A DNA stretch of 64,000 nucleotides from Blastococcus haudaquaticus. Lineage in GTDB: Bacteria > Actinomycetota > Actinomycetes > Mycobacteriales > Geodermatophilaceae. Under the pieces are notes generated by a model, which was not told the DNA's origin, made no database searches, and worked only from the letters and a program-made list of their open reading frames with translations. Of this stretch, positions 56,893 through 64,000 are shown piece after piece; position 1 is the first letter of the stretch, and every line of letters starts with the position of its first letter. The translations under genes were made by a program, and so were the position numbers. The DNA lies in NCBI RefSeq assembly GCF_900230285.1, contig NZ_OCNK01000001.1, positions 310,001 through 374,000 of the forward strand, given 5' to 3'.

Positions 56893-57372
56893 ATGACCCC
56901 GCCCGCACCCGCTCCCCGCCCCCGTCGCACCGCCTCGCGGCGGGACCGGCACGGCCGTGGGCTGCGCGGCCGGCTGGTGCCCGCCGAGGTGCCGCTGGCC
57001 CGCTCCAGGGCCGAGCAGTTCGACGATCTGGTCCTCGACGCGGTCGAGGACATCGAGCGCCGCTGGGAGCGGGAGCTCGCCGGCGTCGAGTTCGCGGTCG
57101 AGGACGTGCCGTGGGTCGAGCACACCAGCCCCGACGAGGTGGTGCACGACGCCGACGTGCTGGACGACGGCTCGGTGCCCCTGGCCCGGGTGCTGCCCGC
57201 CCACCGCGAGGGCGAGCGGGAGGTGCCACCGCGCATCGTCGTCTACCGGCGACCGCTGGAGATCCGGGCGCACGACCGGGAGGATCTCGCCGAACTGGTG
57301 CGCGACGTCGTCGTCGACCAGGTGGCCGTCCTCCTCGGCCGCGACCCGGAGGAGATCGACCCCACGGGCTGA
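56893..57372 (+). CDS. metallopeptidase-family (DUF1025/zincin-like) protein lacking HExxH
   Basis: 159 residues. RSRAEQFDDLVLDAVEDIER, VEFAVEDVPWVEH, PPRIVVYRRPLEIRAHDRED and LAELVRDVVVDQVAVLLGRD fit the minimal zincin-like family (Rv3259-like). Where other phyla have HEVxHH, this protein reads DQVAV, so zinc binding is unlikely; I recall actinobacterial members often having such degenerate sites. Starts MTPPAPAPRPRRTASRRD with a basic tail. Its role may be non-catalytic. Divergent from DUF3499. Confidence 0.85.
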   Translation: MTPPAPAPRPRRTASRRDRHGRGLRGRLVPAEVPLARSRAEQFDDLVLDAVEDIERRWERELAGVEFAVEDVPWVEHTSPDEVVHDADVLDDGSVPLARVLPAHREGEREVPPRIVVYRRPLEIRAHDREDLAELVRDVVVDQVAVLLGRDPEEIDPTG

Positions 57373-57444
57373 CGGAGGACCCGTACGGCGGCCCGTGGAG
57401 CGGGCAGCTCCATCACGCCGCGGGTCGTCGCCGGGGGTCCTGGG

Positions 57445-58368
57445 ATGCTGACCGCGATGGAGATCCCCGTGACGGCCGGGCCGTGGCTCGTGCTCGGTGT
57501 CGTGCTCGGGCTCCTCGTGCCCGTCCTCGCGGTCGCCGTGGGTCTCCTGGGGCGGAGCCGCGGTGCGGACGCACCGCCGCCTGCCCCCGACGAGCCGGAG
57601 CAGGACGACCTCCCCGGCTTCCTCGCGTCGCCGCCCGGCTCCGTTCCCGGCCCCGTCGCGCCGGTCGCGGCCTGGCCCCCGCTGAGCAGCCCGCCCGCCG
57701 CTCCCCCGCAGCAGGCCGCGCCGGGGCGCGAGGACCGGAGCGGGCTCCGGCTCCTGGCCACCATGGCCGTCGGCGCGCTGCTGCTGATCGGCGCCGCCGC
57801 GGCCGTGGCCGCTGTCCGCACGCCGGACCGGCCCGCGGTCGGGACGCCGACCACCGCGGACGACCGCGACCCGGCGCGCAGCAGCGCCCCGGCCCGGTCC
57901 AGCGACCTCGCGGCGGACCTCACCTTCGGCGGCGTCGTCCTGGAGCGACACGCGGTGGGCGTCACCGTGGCCCGTCCCCGGGTACGGGTGACCACGGAGG
58001 ACGGTCGCACCACCGCGACGATCGAGCTGGCCACGTTCAACTGCCTGCGGACCGACGCCCCCGCGGACCCGGAGGCCGCAGGGTGCACGCGGTCGGTCAC
58101 CGAGGTCGCGGAGCTGTCCACGCCGCAGCTCGATGCACGGAGGGACGGTGGCGGCGTGCGCGTCTCCGGCGCCTTCGCCACCTCCCGGCCCGCAGCCGGT
58201 TCCGCGCCGGTCGCCACGGGGCGCGTGTACGACGTCGTCGTCACCGCCCGGCCGCGGGACGGCGAGAGCTCCGGGGGACGCACGCCCGCGACCGGGGTGC
58301 TCGAGGTCGGCGGCGAGCGGGTGGGCAGCGGGGACGACGGGGACGACGTCCTGGTCCGGGGCGGCTGA
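57445..58368 (+). CDS. hypothetical membrane protein
   Basis: 307 residues. First hydrophobic helix GPWLVLGVVLGLLVPVLAVAV (about 12-32), Pro/Ala-rich stretch to about 105, second helix LLATMAVGALLLIGAAAAVAAV, then a beta-rich extracellular domain with VVLERHAVGVTVARPRVRVT and two Cys in FNCLRTDAPADPEAAGCTRS that may form a disulfide. I recognise no family. ATG at 57457 (MEIPV) would be an alternative start. It ends 3 nt before the convergent stop of the next gene. Confidence 0.75.
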   Translation: MLTAMEIPVTAGPWLVLGVVLGLLVPVLAVAVGLLGRSRGADAPPPAPDEPEQDDLPGFLASPPGSVPGPVAPVAAWPPLSSPPAAPPQQAAPGREDRSGLRLLATMAVGALLLIGAAAAVAAVRTPDRPAVGTPTTADDRDPARSSAPARSSDLAADLTFGGVVLERHAVGVTVARPRVRVTTEDGRTTATIELATFNCLRTDAPADPEAAGCTRSVTEVAELSTPQLDARRDGGGVRVSGAFATSRPAAGSAPVATGRVYDVVVTARPRDGESSGGRTPATGVLEVGGERVGSGDDGDDVLVRGG

Positions 58369-58371
58369 GGC

Positions 58372-59193
58372 TCAGGGCCAGCGGCGGGCCGGGTCGGTCA
58401 GGCGGACCACCGGCGCGCCCATGGCGTCGCCCAGGCCCCCGACGTCGCTGAACCCCCACCACGGCCACCGGTCGAGCCCGTCGACGAGGGTGAGCAGGGC
58501 GGCCCGCGGCCCGTCGGTCCCCGGGATCACGGCGACCTCCAGCTGCCCGATCGCCACGTGCAGCCGCGCGGCGGCACGCAGGAACGCCCGGTCCCGCGGC
58601 CCCGGCACCCGGGCCAGCAGCGTGGGCAGCCACCGTTCGAGCTCGCGGGGGTCGCCGCTGCGCAGCACCTCGCCCCGGCCGTCCAGCTCGTCGACGACGC
58701 CGGTGCTGCGGGCGTTGGCGATCAGCCCGTCGGGCAACCGCGCGGCCAGCGCCCGCGCCGTGGGATCGCCGGTGGGCAGGCCGGCCAGGTCGAGCCGGTG
58801 GAACCCGCGGACCCCGCGCAGCAGACCGGCGATGCCCGCGGCGAGGAGCTCCGCCGCGTGCTCGTCGCGGGCCAGCAGGCGCGCCGGGGGGCGGCCACCC
58901 GGCGCGGGCCCGACTCCGTCGCCGAGCACCCCCACCCGGACCCACGGGCCACTGCGGCGCAGGGTGAGGAACGCCACCGCCTCGGGGCGGCCCCCGGTGT
59001 GCGGTTCGACCAGCACAGCGACGGGCCGGCCCGCACCACCGCCCACACCGCGGCGCGCGGCGCCGGCGTTGAGGACCGCCGTGAGCCACGGCCCCCGGGC
59101 GGTCACGGGAACCCGCAGCTGGGCCATCAACGGTGCCGCGGCGCGCACCTCACGGGCGACCCGGGCGCGACCGACGGCGATCCGGGTGAGCAC
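58372..59193 (-). CDS. conserved hypothetical protein, possibly GNAT-like
   Basis: 273 residues with MLTRIAVGRARVAREVRAAA, VAVLVEPHTGGRPEAVAFLT and RRSGPWVRVGVLGDGVGPAP reading like core strands of a GNAT fold, then GFHRLDLAGLPTGDPTARAL. No acetyl-CoA R/Q-x2-G-x-G/A motif is obvious, so the fold guess is weak. It lies between the 57445 gene and whiB, after a terminator hairpin at 59209-59237. Function unknown; conserved position in related actinobacteria, as far as I recall. Confidence 0.68.
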   Translation of the reverse strand: MLTRIAVGRARVAREVRAAAPLMAQLRVPVTARGPWLTAVLNAGAARRGVGGGAGRPVAVLVEPHTGGRPEAVAFLTLRRSGPWVRVGVLGDGVGPAPGGRPPARLLARDEHAAELLAAGIAGLLRGVRGFHRLDLAGLPTGDPTARALAARLPDGLIANARSTGVVDELDGRGEVLRSGDPRELERWLPTLLARVPGPRDRAFLRAAARLHVAIGQLEVAVIPGTDGPRAALLTLVDGLDRWPWWGFSDVGGLGDAMGAPVVRLTDPARRWP

Positions 59194-59208
59194 CCCCGCA
59201 TACGACCA

Positions 59209-59237
59209 CAGCCGCCGACGGGATCCGTCAGCGGCTG
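59209..59237 (-). terminator. terminator hairpin downstream of whiB
   Basis: CAGCCGC-C-GACGG, loop GAT, CCGTC-A-GCGGCTG: 12 pairs with one mismatch. It is 47 nt after the whiB stop and just before the hypothetical gene start at 59193. The whiB stop itself is followed by GAAGGACACC, reminiscent of the 3'-end hairpin family's first bases, but no pairing arm is seen. Confidence 0.65.
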
Positions 59238-59283
59238 CGGGTCGGCCCGAGGGGTCAGGCCGTCGAAGCTCTGGTGTCCTTCG

Positions 59284-59682
59284 TCAGACTGCGCGGCGGC
59301 GCAGGCGGCGGCGCTCACGCTCGGACAGGCCGCCCCAGATGCCGAAGCGCTCGTCGTTGGAGAGGGCGTACTCCAGGCACTGCGCCTTGACCTCGCAGCC
59401 GGTGCAGATCTTCTTCGCCTCGCGGGTGGAGCCGCCCTTCTCCGGGAAGAACGCCTCCGGGTCGGTCTCGGCGCACAGCGCCTGCTCCTGCCACGACTGG
59501 GCGTCCGCCTCGGCGCCGATCCCGAGCAGGCCGGCGATGCCCGCACCGCCCATGCCCACACCGCCCATGCCCTGGCCGCCCGTTCCCTGGCCGCTGATGC
59601 CCTGGCCGGTTCCGGCCCCGAAGCGGTCGGTCGACCGGTCGGTAGCGCTGACGTAGTCGCTCAACCACGAAATCTCGGCCAT
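59284..59682 (-). CDS. WhiB family transcriptional regulator (WhiB2/WhmD-like)
   Basis: 132 residues from ATG 59682. 4Fe-4S cysteines at 70, 93, 96 and 102 (ALCAETDPEAFFP, CTGCEVKAQC), the GIWGG turn at 114-118 and a basic C terminus ERRRLRRRAV. Position before fbiA matches whiB2 (Rv3260c), essential for septation in actinobacteria. Unusual: a Gly-rich repeated insert (about residues 24-50, GQGISGQGTGGQGMGGVGMG) before the first cysteine, encoded by imperfect 15-bp tandem units. Starts after a GGGACG region. Confidence 0.93.
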   Translation of the reverse strand: MAEISWLSDYVSATDRSTDRFGAGTGQGISGQGTGGQGMGGVGMGGAGIAGLLGIGAEADAQSWQEQALCAETDPEAFFPEKGGSTREAKKICTGCEVKAQCLEYALSNDERFGIWGGLSERERRRLRRRAV

Positions 59683-59922
59683 GTCGGTGCGTCCCCTCTC
59701 GCTCTTGCCCCGGTGCGCGGTTCCCGGGACGCTCCCGGACCGGCCTGCACTCGATGACATCGACGGAATTACACGCGTGTCGTTGCCTGCCCGTCAACTT
59801 TGCTCGGTGTAAGCGACACGCCACACCAGCCCCATCCGTACCAGGCGTTCGTCAGATGCTGTCCCAACCCTCGACACGCCCGTGGAACAGTCGACAAGTG
59901 CCCATCGGGCACCATGTGTTTC

Positions 59923-60888
59923 GTGCAGATCGTGGTGCTGGCAGGTGGGACCGGAGGGGCTCGATTCCTGCGCGGAGTCCGGGCCGCGCGGCCGGACGCG
60001 GAGATCACCGCCGTCGTGAACACCGGTGACGACGTGACGCTGCACGGTCTGCGGATCTGCCCGGACCTCGACACGGTCATGTACACCCTCGGCGGCGGCA
60101 TCGACGAGGAACGGGGTTGGGGCCGGGCCGAGGAGAGCTGGACGGTCAAGGCGGAGCTGGCCGCCTACGGTGCCGACCCCGACTGGTTCGGCCTCGGCGA
60201 CCGCGACGTCGCCACCCACCTCGTCCGCACCCGGATGCTCGACGCCGGCTACCCGCTGTCGGCCGTGACCGCGGCGCTGGCCGACCGCTGGCAGCCCGGC
60301 GTCACCCTCCTGCCGATGAGCGACCAGCGGGTGGAGACCCACGTGGTCGTCGAGGACCCGGACACCGGCCGGCAGCGCGCCATCCACTTCCAGGAGTGGT
60401 GGGTGCGTCATCGCGCGGCGCCGGAGCCCCGGGCCTTCGTCCAGATCGGGGTGGACGCCGCCCGGCCCGGTCCCGGCGTCGTGGAGGCGTTCTCCGGCGC
60501 GGACGCCGTCCTCCTGGCGCCGTCGAACCCCGTGGTGTCGATCGGCACCATCCTCGGCGTGCCCGGTCTGCGCGCGGCGCTGCAGTCCTCGCCGGCCCCG
60601 GTCGTGGGGGTCTCCCCCATCGTCGGCGGGGCCGTGGTCCGCGGGATGGCCGACCGCTGCCTGCCCGCCCTGGGCATCGAGGTCAGCGCCGAGGGGGTGG
60701 GCCGGCACTACGGAGCACGCTCCGACGGAGGCCTGCTCGACGCGTGGCTCGTCGCCCCGGACGACGGCGCCTCCGTCCCGGGCGTCGACGTCCGGCAGGT
60801 ACCGCTGCTGATGTCCTCCCCGGACACGACCGAGGCCCTCGCCCGCGCAGCCCTGGAGGCCGCCGCCGCGGCGCGCGGCCGCCGATGA
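59923..60888 (+). CDS. fbiA: 2-phospho-L-lactate (phosphoenolpyruvate) transferase, F420 biosynthesis
   Basis: About 321 residues from GTG 59923 (ATG 59914 possible). [80 protein letters not shown] and the end typical of CofD/FbiA. Transfers the PEP/2-phospho-L-lactate moiety from its guanosine diphosphate donor to FO, giving (dehydro)F420-0. ATGA overlap with fbiB. FO synthase and fbiD are not in the window. Confidence 0.95.
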   Translation: MQIVVLAGGTGGARFLRGVRAARPDAEITAVVNTGDDVTLHGLRICPDLDTVMYTLGGGIDEERGWGRAEESWTVKAELAAYGADPDWFGLGDRDVATHLVRTRMLDAGYPLSAVTAALADRWQPGVTLLPMSDQRVETHVVVEDPDTGRQRAIHFQEWWVRHRAAPEPRAFVQIGVDAARPGPGVVEAFSGADAVLLAPSNPVVSIGTILGVPGLRAALQSSPAPVVGVSPIVGGAVVRGMADRCLPALGIEVSAEGVGRHYGARSDGGLLDAWLVAPDDGASVPGVDVRQVPLLMSSPDTTEALARAALEAAAAARGRR

Positions 60889-61940
60889 GCGAGCCGCCCG
60901 CCGGCATCTCGGTCCTGCCGGTCGAGGGCCTGCCCGAGTTCACGCCGGGCGACGACCTGGCCGCGGCGATCGCGGACGCGGCGCCCTGGCTGGCCGACGG
61001 CGACGTCGTCGTCGTCACCTCCAAGGCCGTCTCCAAGGTGGAGGGCCGGCTCGTCCACGTCCCGCCCGGTGCCGACCGGGAGGCGATGCGGCTGCAGGCG
61101 GTCGAGCAGGAGGCCGTGCGGGTGGTCGCCCGTCGCGGCCCGCTGGCCATCGTCGAGACCCGGCAGGGCTGGGTGGTGGCGGCCGCCGGCATCGACGCCT
61201 CCAACATCGGCCAGGACGCGCTCGTCCTGCTCCCGGAGGACGCCGACGCGTCGGCCCGGTCCCTGCGCGCCCGGCTCGGCGAGCTCCTGGGCGTCGACGT
61301 CGCCGTGGTCGTGAGCGACACCTTCGGCCGGACCTGGCGGGAGGGCCTGACCGACGTGGCGGTCGGCGCCGCCGGAATCCCGGCGCTCACCGACCACCGT
61401 GGCGCCGTCGACGCGTGGGGCAACCGGCTGGAGACCACCCGGGTCGCCGTCGTCGACGAGCTCGCGTCGGCCGCCGACCTGGTCAAGGGCAAGCTGTCCG
61501 GCGTCCCGGTGGCCGTCGTCCGCGGTCTGCCGGTCGACCGTCCGGAGCCCGACACCGGCACCCGGGCGCTCGTGCGGCGCGCGGCCGACGACCTCTTCCC
61601 CTACGGGGCGCGGGACCTCGTCGGCGCCCGCCGGCCCGGTACGGGCCTCGCCGCGCGCGCCGGGGAACGGGAGGCCGTGGCCCAGGCCTTCCGCGTCGCC
61701 AGTTCCGCGTTGCCGGAGTTCCCGGTCGTCCTGCGTCACGGCGGGGCGGGCGACGGCGTCGTCGACGTGCACCTCGGCGACGTCCCGAGCCTGACGACGG
61801 CGCTCAACCTCGGCGCGCTGCTGGGGGCGGCCATCGTCCAGCTGCACGCCGAGGGGTGGACGACCCGCTGGGAGCCGGTCGGCACGCCGGGCGGCTCCTC
61901 ACTCGTCGGGAGGTTGTGGCTCGGCACGCCCGCGTCGTGA
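60885..61940 (+). CDS. fbiB: coenzyme F420-0:L-glutamate ligase, short FbiB
   Basis: 351 residues from ATG 60885 (ATGA overlap with fbiA). CofE-like part (about 1-245): [77 protein letters not shown]. Adds gamma-glutamates to F420-0. Full FbiB is about 450 residues with a C-terminal FMN nitroreductase-like domain that reduces dehydro-F420-0. Here only about 100 residues follow ([20 protein letters not shown] ... [13 protein letters not shown]), too short for that domain. The reductase step may be done elsewhere or be lost. Confidence 0.9.
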   Translation: MSEPPAGISVLPVEGLPEFTPGDDLAAAIADAAPWLADGDVVVVTSKAVSKVEGRLVHVPPGADREAMRLQAVEQEAVRVVARRGPLAIVETRQGWVVAAAGIDASNIGQDALVLLPEDADASARSLRARLGELLGVDVAVVVSDTFGRTWREGLTDVAVGAAGIPALTDHRGAVDAWGNRLETTRVAVVDELASAADLVKGKLSGVPVAVVRGLPVDRPEPDTGTRALVRRAADDLFPYGARDLVGARRPGTGLAARAGEREAVAQAFRVASSALPEFPVVLRHGGAGDGVVDVHLGDVPSLTTALNLGALLGAAIVQLHAEGWTTRWEPVGTPGGSSLVGRLWLGTPAS

Positions 61941-61968
61941 CCACGTCGTCTTCAGTAGCGTCGGACCC

Positions 61969-62577
61969 GTGGAGATCCGCGAACTCGCCGTACCGGACAG
62001 CTACGTGCTCGATCTCGTGCCCCACGGCGACTCGCGCGGCCGCTTCACCGAGTGGTACCGCGCCGACGTCCTGTCCGAGGTCACCGGGGCCGGGCTGACG
62101 CTGGCCCAGGCCAACCACAGCGTGTCCGCGCGTGGCGTGCTGCGGGGCGTCCACTTCGCCCTCGTGCCACCCGGTCAGGCCAAGTACGTCTACTGCCCGG
62201 CCGGGAAGGTGCTCGACGTGGTCGTCGACGTCCGGGTCGGCTCCCCCACGTTCGGGGTGCACGACGCCGTCGTCCTGGACAGCGAGCAGCCGCGGGCGGT
62301 CTACCTCTCGGAGGGGCTCGGGCACGCCTTCCTCTCGCTGGCCGACCACAGCTCGGTGACCTACCTCGTGTCGACCGGCTACTCCCCCGGCCGCGAGTTC
62401 GGCGTCGACCCGATGGACCCGGAGCTCGACCTGCCGTGGCCGTCCGGTCTCGAGTTCGAGTTCTCGGCCAAGGACCGGGCCGCCCCGACGCTCGCCGAGG
62501 CCCGGGAGAAGGGGCTGCTGCCCACCATGGAGCAGTGCGCGGCCCGGTACGCCGAACGCCGTACGCCGTCGCACTGA
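61969..62577 (+). CDS. rmlC: dTDP-4-dehydrorhamnose 3,5-epimerase
   Basis: 202 residues. LVPHGDSRGRFTEWYRADVL, LAQANHSVSARGVLRGVHFA (catalytic His of the N-H-S-V-S motif), GQAKYVYCPAGKVLDVVVDV, LSEGLGHAFLSLADHSSVTY. Isomerises the 4-keto sugar in rhamnose synthesis for the cell-wall linker. Starts 28 nt after fbiB at GTG 61969. It forms a pair with rmlA 81 nt downstream, but a terminator-like hairpin sits between. rmlB and rmlD are not in the window. Confidence 0.95.
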   Translation: MEIRELAVPDSYVLDLVPHGDSRGRFTEWYRADVLSEVTGAGLTLAQANHSVSARGVLRGVHFALVPPGQAKYVYCPAGKVLDVVVDVRVGSPTFGVHDAVVLDSEQPRAVYLSEGLGHAFLSLADHSSVTYLVSTGYSPGREFGVDPMDPELDLPWPSGLEFEFSAKDRAAPTLAEAREKGLLPTMEQCAARYAERRTPSH

Positions 62578-62589
62578 GGGCGGACGTCC

Positions 62590-62612
62590 GGTCCTCCCTT
62601 GTGGGGAGGACC
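62590..62612 (+). terminator. hairpin after rmlC
   Basis: GGTCCTCCC-TTGTG-GGGAGGACC, a perfect 9-bp stem, 12 nt after the rmlC stop. It would end or weaken readthrough into rmlA. Sequence unlike the 3'-end hairpin family. Confidence 0.65.
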
Positions 62613-62658
62613 CCGCTCGGCGCCGGGTTCCGGGCGCGCGCACGGATACGGTGACGAG

Positions 62659-63528
62659 GTGCGAGGCATCATTCTGGCGGGCGGCACCGGCAGCCGGCTC
62701 TTCCCCATCACGCAGGCCGTCAGCAAGCAGCTCATGCCGGTCTACGACAAGCCGATGATCTACTACCCGCTCTCCACGCTGATGATGGCCGGGGTGCGCG
62801 AGGTGCTGGTCATCACCACGCCCGGGGACCAGGACGCCTTCCGGGACCTGCTCGGCGACGGCAGCCGGCTGGGCATGCGGCTCGAGTACGCCGTCCAGCC
62901 CCGGCCCGAAGGACTCGCTCAGGCCTTCCTGATCGCCGCGGACTTCCTCGACGGCGAGGCGGCGGCGCTGGTGCTGGGCGACAACATCTTCTACGGCGCC
63001 GGGCTCGGAACGGCGCTGAGCCGCCTCCCCACGCCCGCCGGCGGGCACGTCTTCGCCTACCACGTCGCCAACCCCCGCGAGTACGGCGTCGTGGAGTTCG
63101 ACGCCGAGGGCCGGGTGCTCTCCATCGAGGAGAAGCCCGCCCGGCCCAAGAGCTCCTACGCGGTGCCGGGCCTCTACTTCTACGCGGGCGACGTCGTCGA
63201 GGTGGCCCGGGGCATCACGCCGAGCGCGCGGGGCGAGCTGGAGATCACGGCGGTCAACGAGCACTACCTGCGCGAAGGACGGCTGACCGTCACCGCCCTC
63301 GACCGGGGCACCGCCTGGCTGGACACCGGCACGTTCGCGTCCCTGCGACAGGCCACGGAGTTCGTCTCCGTCGTCGAGGAACGCCAGGGCCTCAAGATCG
63401 GCTGCATCGAGGAGGTCGCCTGGCGCAACGGCTGGCTGGACGACGACGGGCTGCGACGTGCCGCCGGACCGCTGGGCAAGAGCGGCTACGGCGACTACCT
63501 CCTCGCCCTGCTGAGCGAGCGCGTCTGA
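62659..63528 (+). CDS. rmlA: glucose-1-phosphate thymidylyltransferase
   Basis: 289 residues from GTG 62659. The nucleotide loop [41 protein letters not shown], the Asp of [29 protein letters not shown] and [12 protein letters not shown] are all typical. Makes dTDP-glucose, the first step of dTDP-rhamnose synthesis. The GTG is taken because [12 protein letters not shown] is the usual start; an earlier start is not coding-like. It ends 31 nt from the convergent glycosylase stop. Confidence 0.96.
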   Translation: MRGIILAGGTGSRLFPITQAVSKQLMPVYDKPMIYYPLSTLMMAGVREVLVITTPGDQDAFRDLLGDGSRLGMRLEYAVQPRPEGLAQAFLIAADFLDGEAAALVLGDNIFYGAGLGTALSRLPTPAGGHVFAYHVANPREYGVVEFDAEGRVLSIEEKPARPKSSYAVPGLYFYAGDVVEVARGITPSARGELEITAVNEHYLREGRLTVTALDRGTAWLDTGTFASLRQATEFVSVVEERQGLKIGCIEEVAWRNGWLDDDGLRRAAGPLGKSGYGDYLLALLSERV

Positions 63529-63559
63529 CCCCCGCCCCTTCCCGGAGGGCGCGCGCCGC

Positions 63560-64000
63560 TCAGATCGACCGGTAGTCGGTGGGCGCGAAGCGCGGGCCGT
63601 GGCGGGGACGGCGAGCCCCGCCGACCAGCAGCAACCGGACCACCCGCTGCCGCTGACCGCGCCACGGCTCCAGCAGCTCGAGCATCTCCGCGTCATCGGT
63701 GTTCCGCTGCCCGGCGAGCGCGAAGCCGACGATGTTCTTCAGGTGGTAGTCGCCCACGCTGACGGTGTCGGGGCAGCCGAGGGCCCGCTGGACCACCTCC
63801 GCCGCCGTCCAGACGCCGATCCCGGGGACGGAGCACAGCCGCTTCCGCAGCGCCGCCGAGTCGCCCGCGACCTCCGGCTCGAACTTCGCGGCGACGGAGG
63901 CCACCGCGCGCAGCGCCCGCCGCCGGGCGCCGTCCAGACCGCAGCGGTGCCACTCCCAGTCGGTGACCTCGAGGACCCTCCGCGGCGACGGCGGCACGCG
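63560..64000 (-). CDS. HhH-GPD DNA glycosylase (AlkA-like), N-terminal part beyond window
   Basis: At least 145 C-terminal residues. The helix-hairpin-helix LCSVPGIGVWTAAEVVQRAL is followed by the catalytic Asp in DTVSVGDYHLKN, as in 3-methyladenine/8-oxoguanine-type glycosylases. EMLELLEPWRGQRQRVVRLL is the final helix. Removes alkylated or oxidised bases. The product's N-terminal half is missing because the gene runs off the window; the start near 63997 is probably internal, as family members have 280 or more residues. Confidence 0.85.
   Translation of the reverse strand, partial: RVPPSPRRVLEVTDWEWHRCGLDGARRRALRAVASVAAKFEPEVAGDSAALRKRLCSVPGIGVWTAAEVVQRALGCPDTVSVGDYHLKNIVGFALAGQRNTDDAEMLELLEPWRGQRQRVVRLLLVGGARRPRHGPRFAPTDYRSI

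Overview
The window is a very GC-rich, densely packed actinobacterial chromosome segment. Supporting markers are a whiB regulator, mtrA-mtrB-lpqB, adnAB, a mycothiol-type DinB-fold protein, F420 biosynthesis genes, type VII secretion components, a BldC-like helix-turn-helix protein and many GTG starts with 4-nt stop/start overlaps. Gene order closely follows two blocks known from Mycobacterium tuberculosis: adnB-adnA to rhlE (about Rv3201c-Rv3212) and Rv3235-like/secA1 to fbiB (about Rv3240c-Rv3262). Protein flavour and the 3'-end hairpin repeat suggest Geodermatophilaceae (Blastococcus, Geodermatophilus or Modestobacter); the family assignment is inference. I saw no rRNA, tRNA, CRISPR array, insertion sequence or prophage.

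Left part (1-26 kb): a truncated alpha/beta hydrolase and a small unknown gene; the AdnAB helicase-nuclease; small DNA-repair and acetyltransferase genes; moeZ; a frameshifted ATP-grasp gene; a DUF3152 protein; a hydrolase facing a TetR regulator across a palindrome; DUF3107; an SDR; a MiaE-like ferritin-fold protein; a DEAD-box helicase; an anchored beta-propeller; a hydrolase plus MpaB-type oxygenase pair; then a leftward run with a RecB-like nuclease, a PHP phosphoesterase, a PH-domain membrane protein and a 52-residue membrane peptide; then NUDIX and MaoC-like enzymes.

Middle part (26-37.4 kb), the least ordinary: a WXG100 substrate diverges from a 1,423-residue EccC-type ATPase carrying ubiquitin-like and FHA regions, with a pair of DnaA-box-like sequences nested in an inverted repeat between them. 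No other type VII genes lie nearby. Then come a WS/DGAT acyltransferase with an altered active-site motif, an orphan CpaE-like/SAF-domain pair, a BldC-like protein whose 3' end is a 12-bp tandem repeat, a LysM membrane protein and an Rv3235-family protein.

Right part (37.4-64 kb): secA; PPOX and GNAT genes; the mtrA-mtrB-lpqB-comF-hpf row; sahH; manA; glpD; DUF808; a SIS protein, a Trm112-like protein and manB; DUF3499; a metallopeptidase-family protein without HExxH; whiB; fbiA-fbiB (FbiB short, lacking a recognisable nitroreductase domain); rmlC-rmlA; and a truncated DNA glycosylase. manA, the SIS protein, manB, rmlC and rmlA supply sugar precursors for the cell envelope. mtrAB-lpqB and whiB likely tie envelope and division to regulation.

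The main non-coding signal is a hairpin family of about 65 nt. It starts 0-6 nt after the stop codon of at least five genes (SDR, MiaE-like, rhlE, sahH, DUF808), with a degenerate copy after secA. Loop and flanks are conserved, while the outer stem changes in both arms and keeps pairing. In two cases the next gene's apparent start codon lies inside or at the edge of the element.
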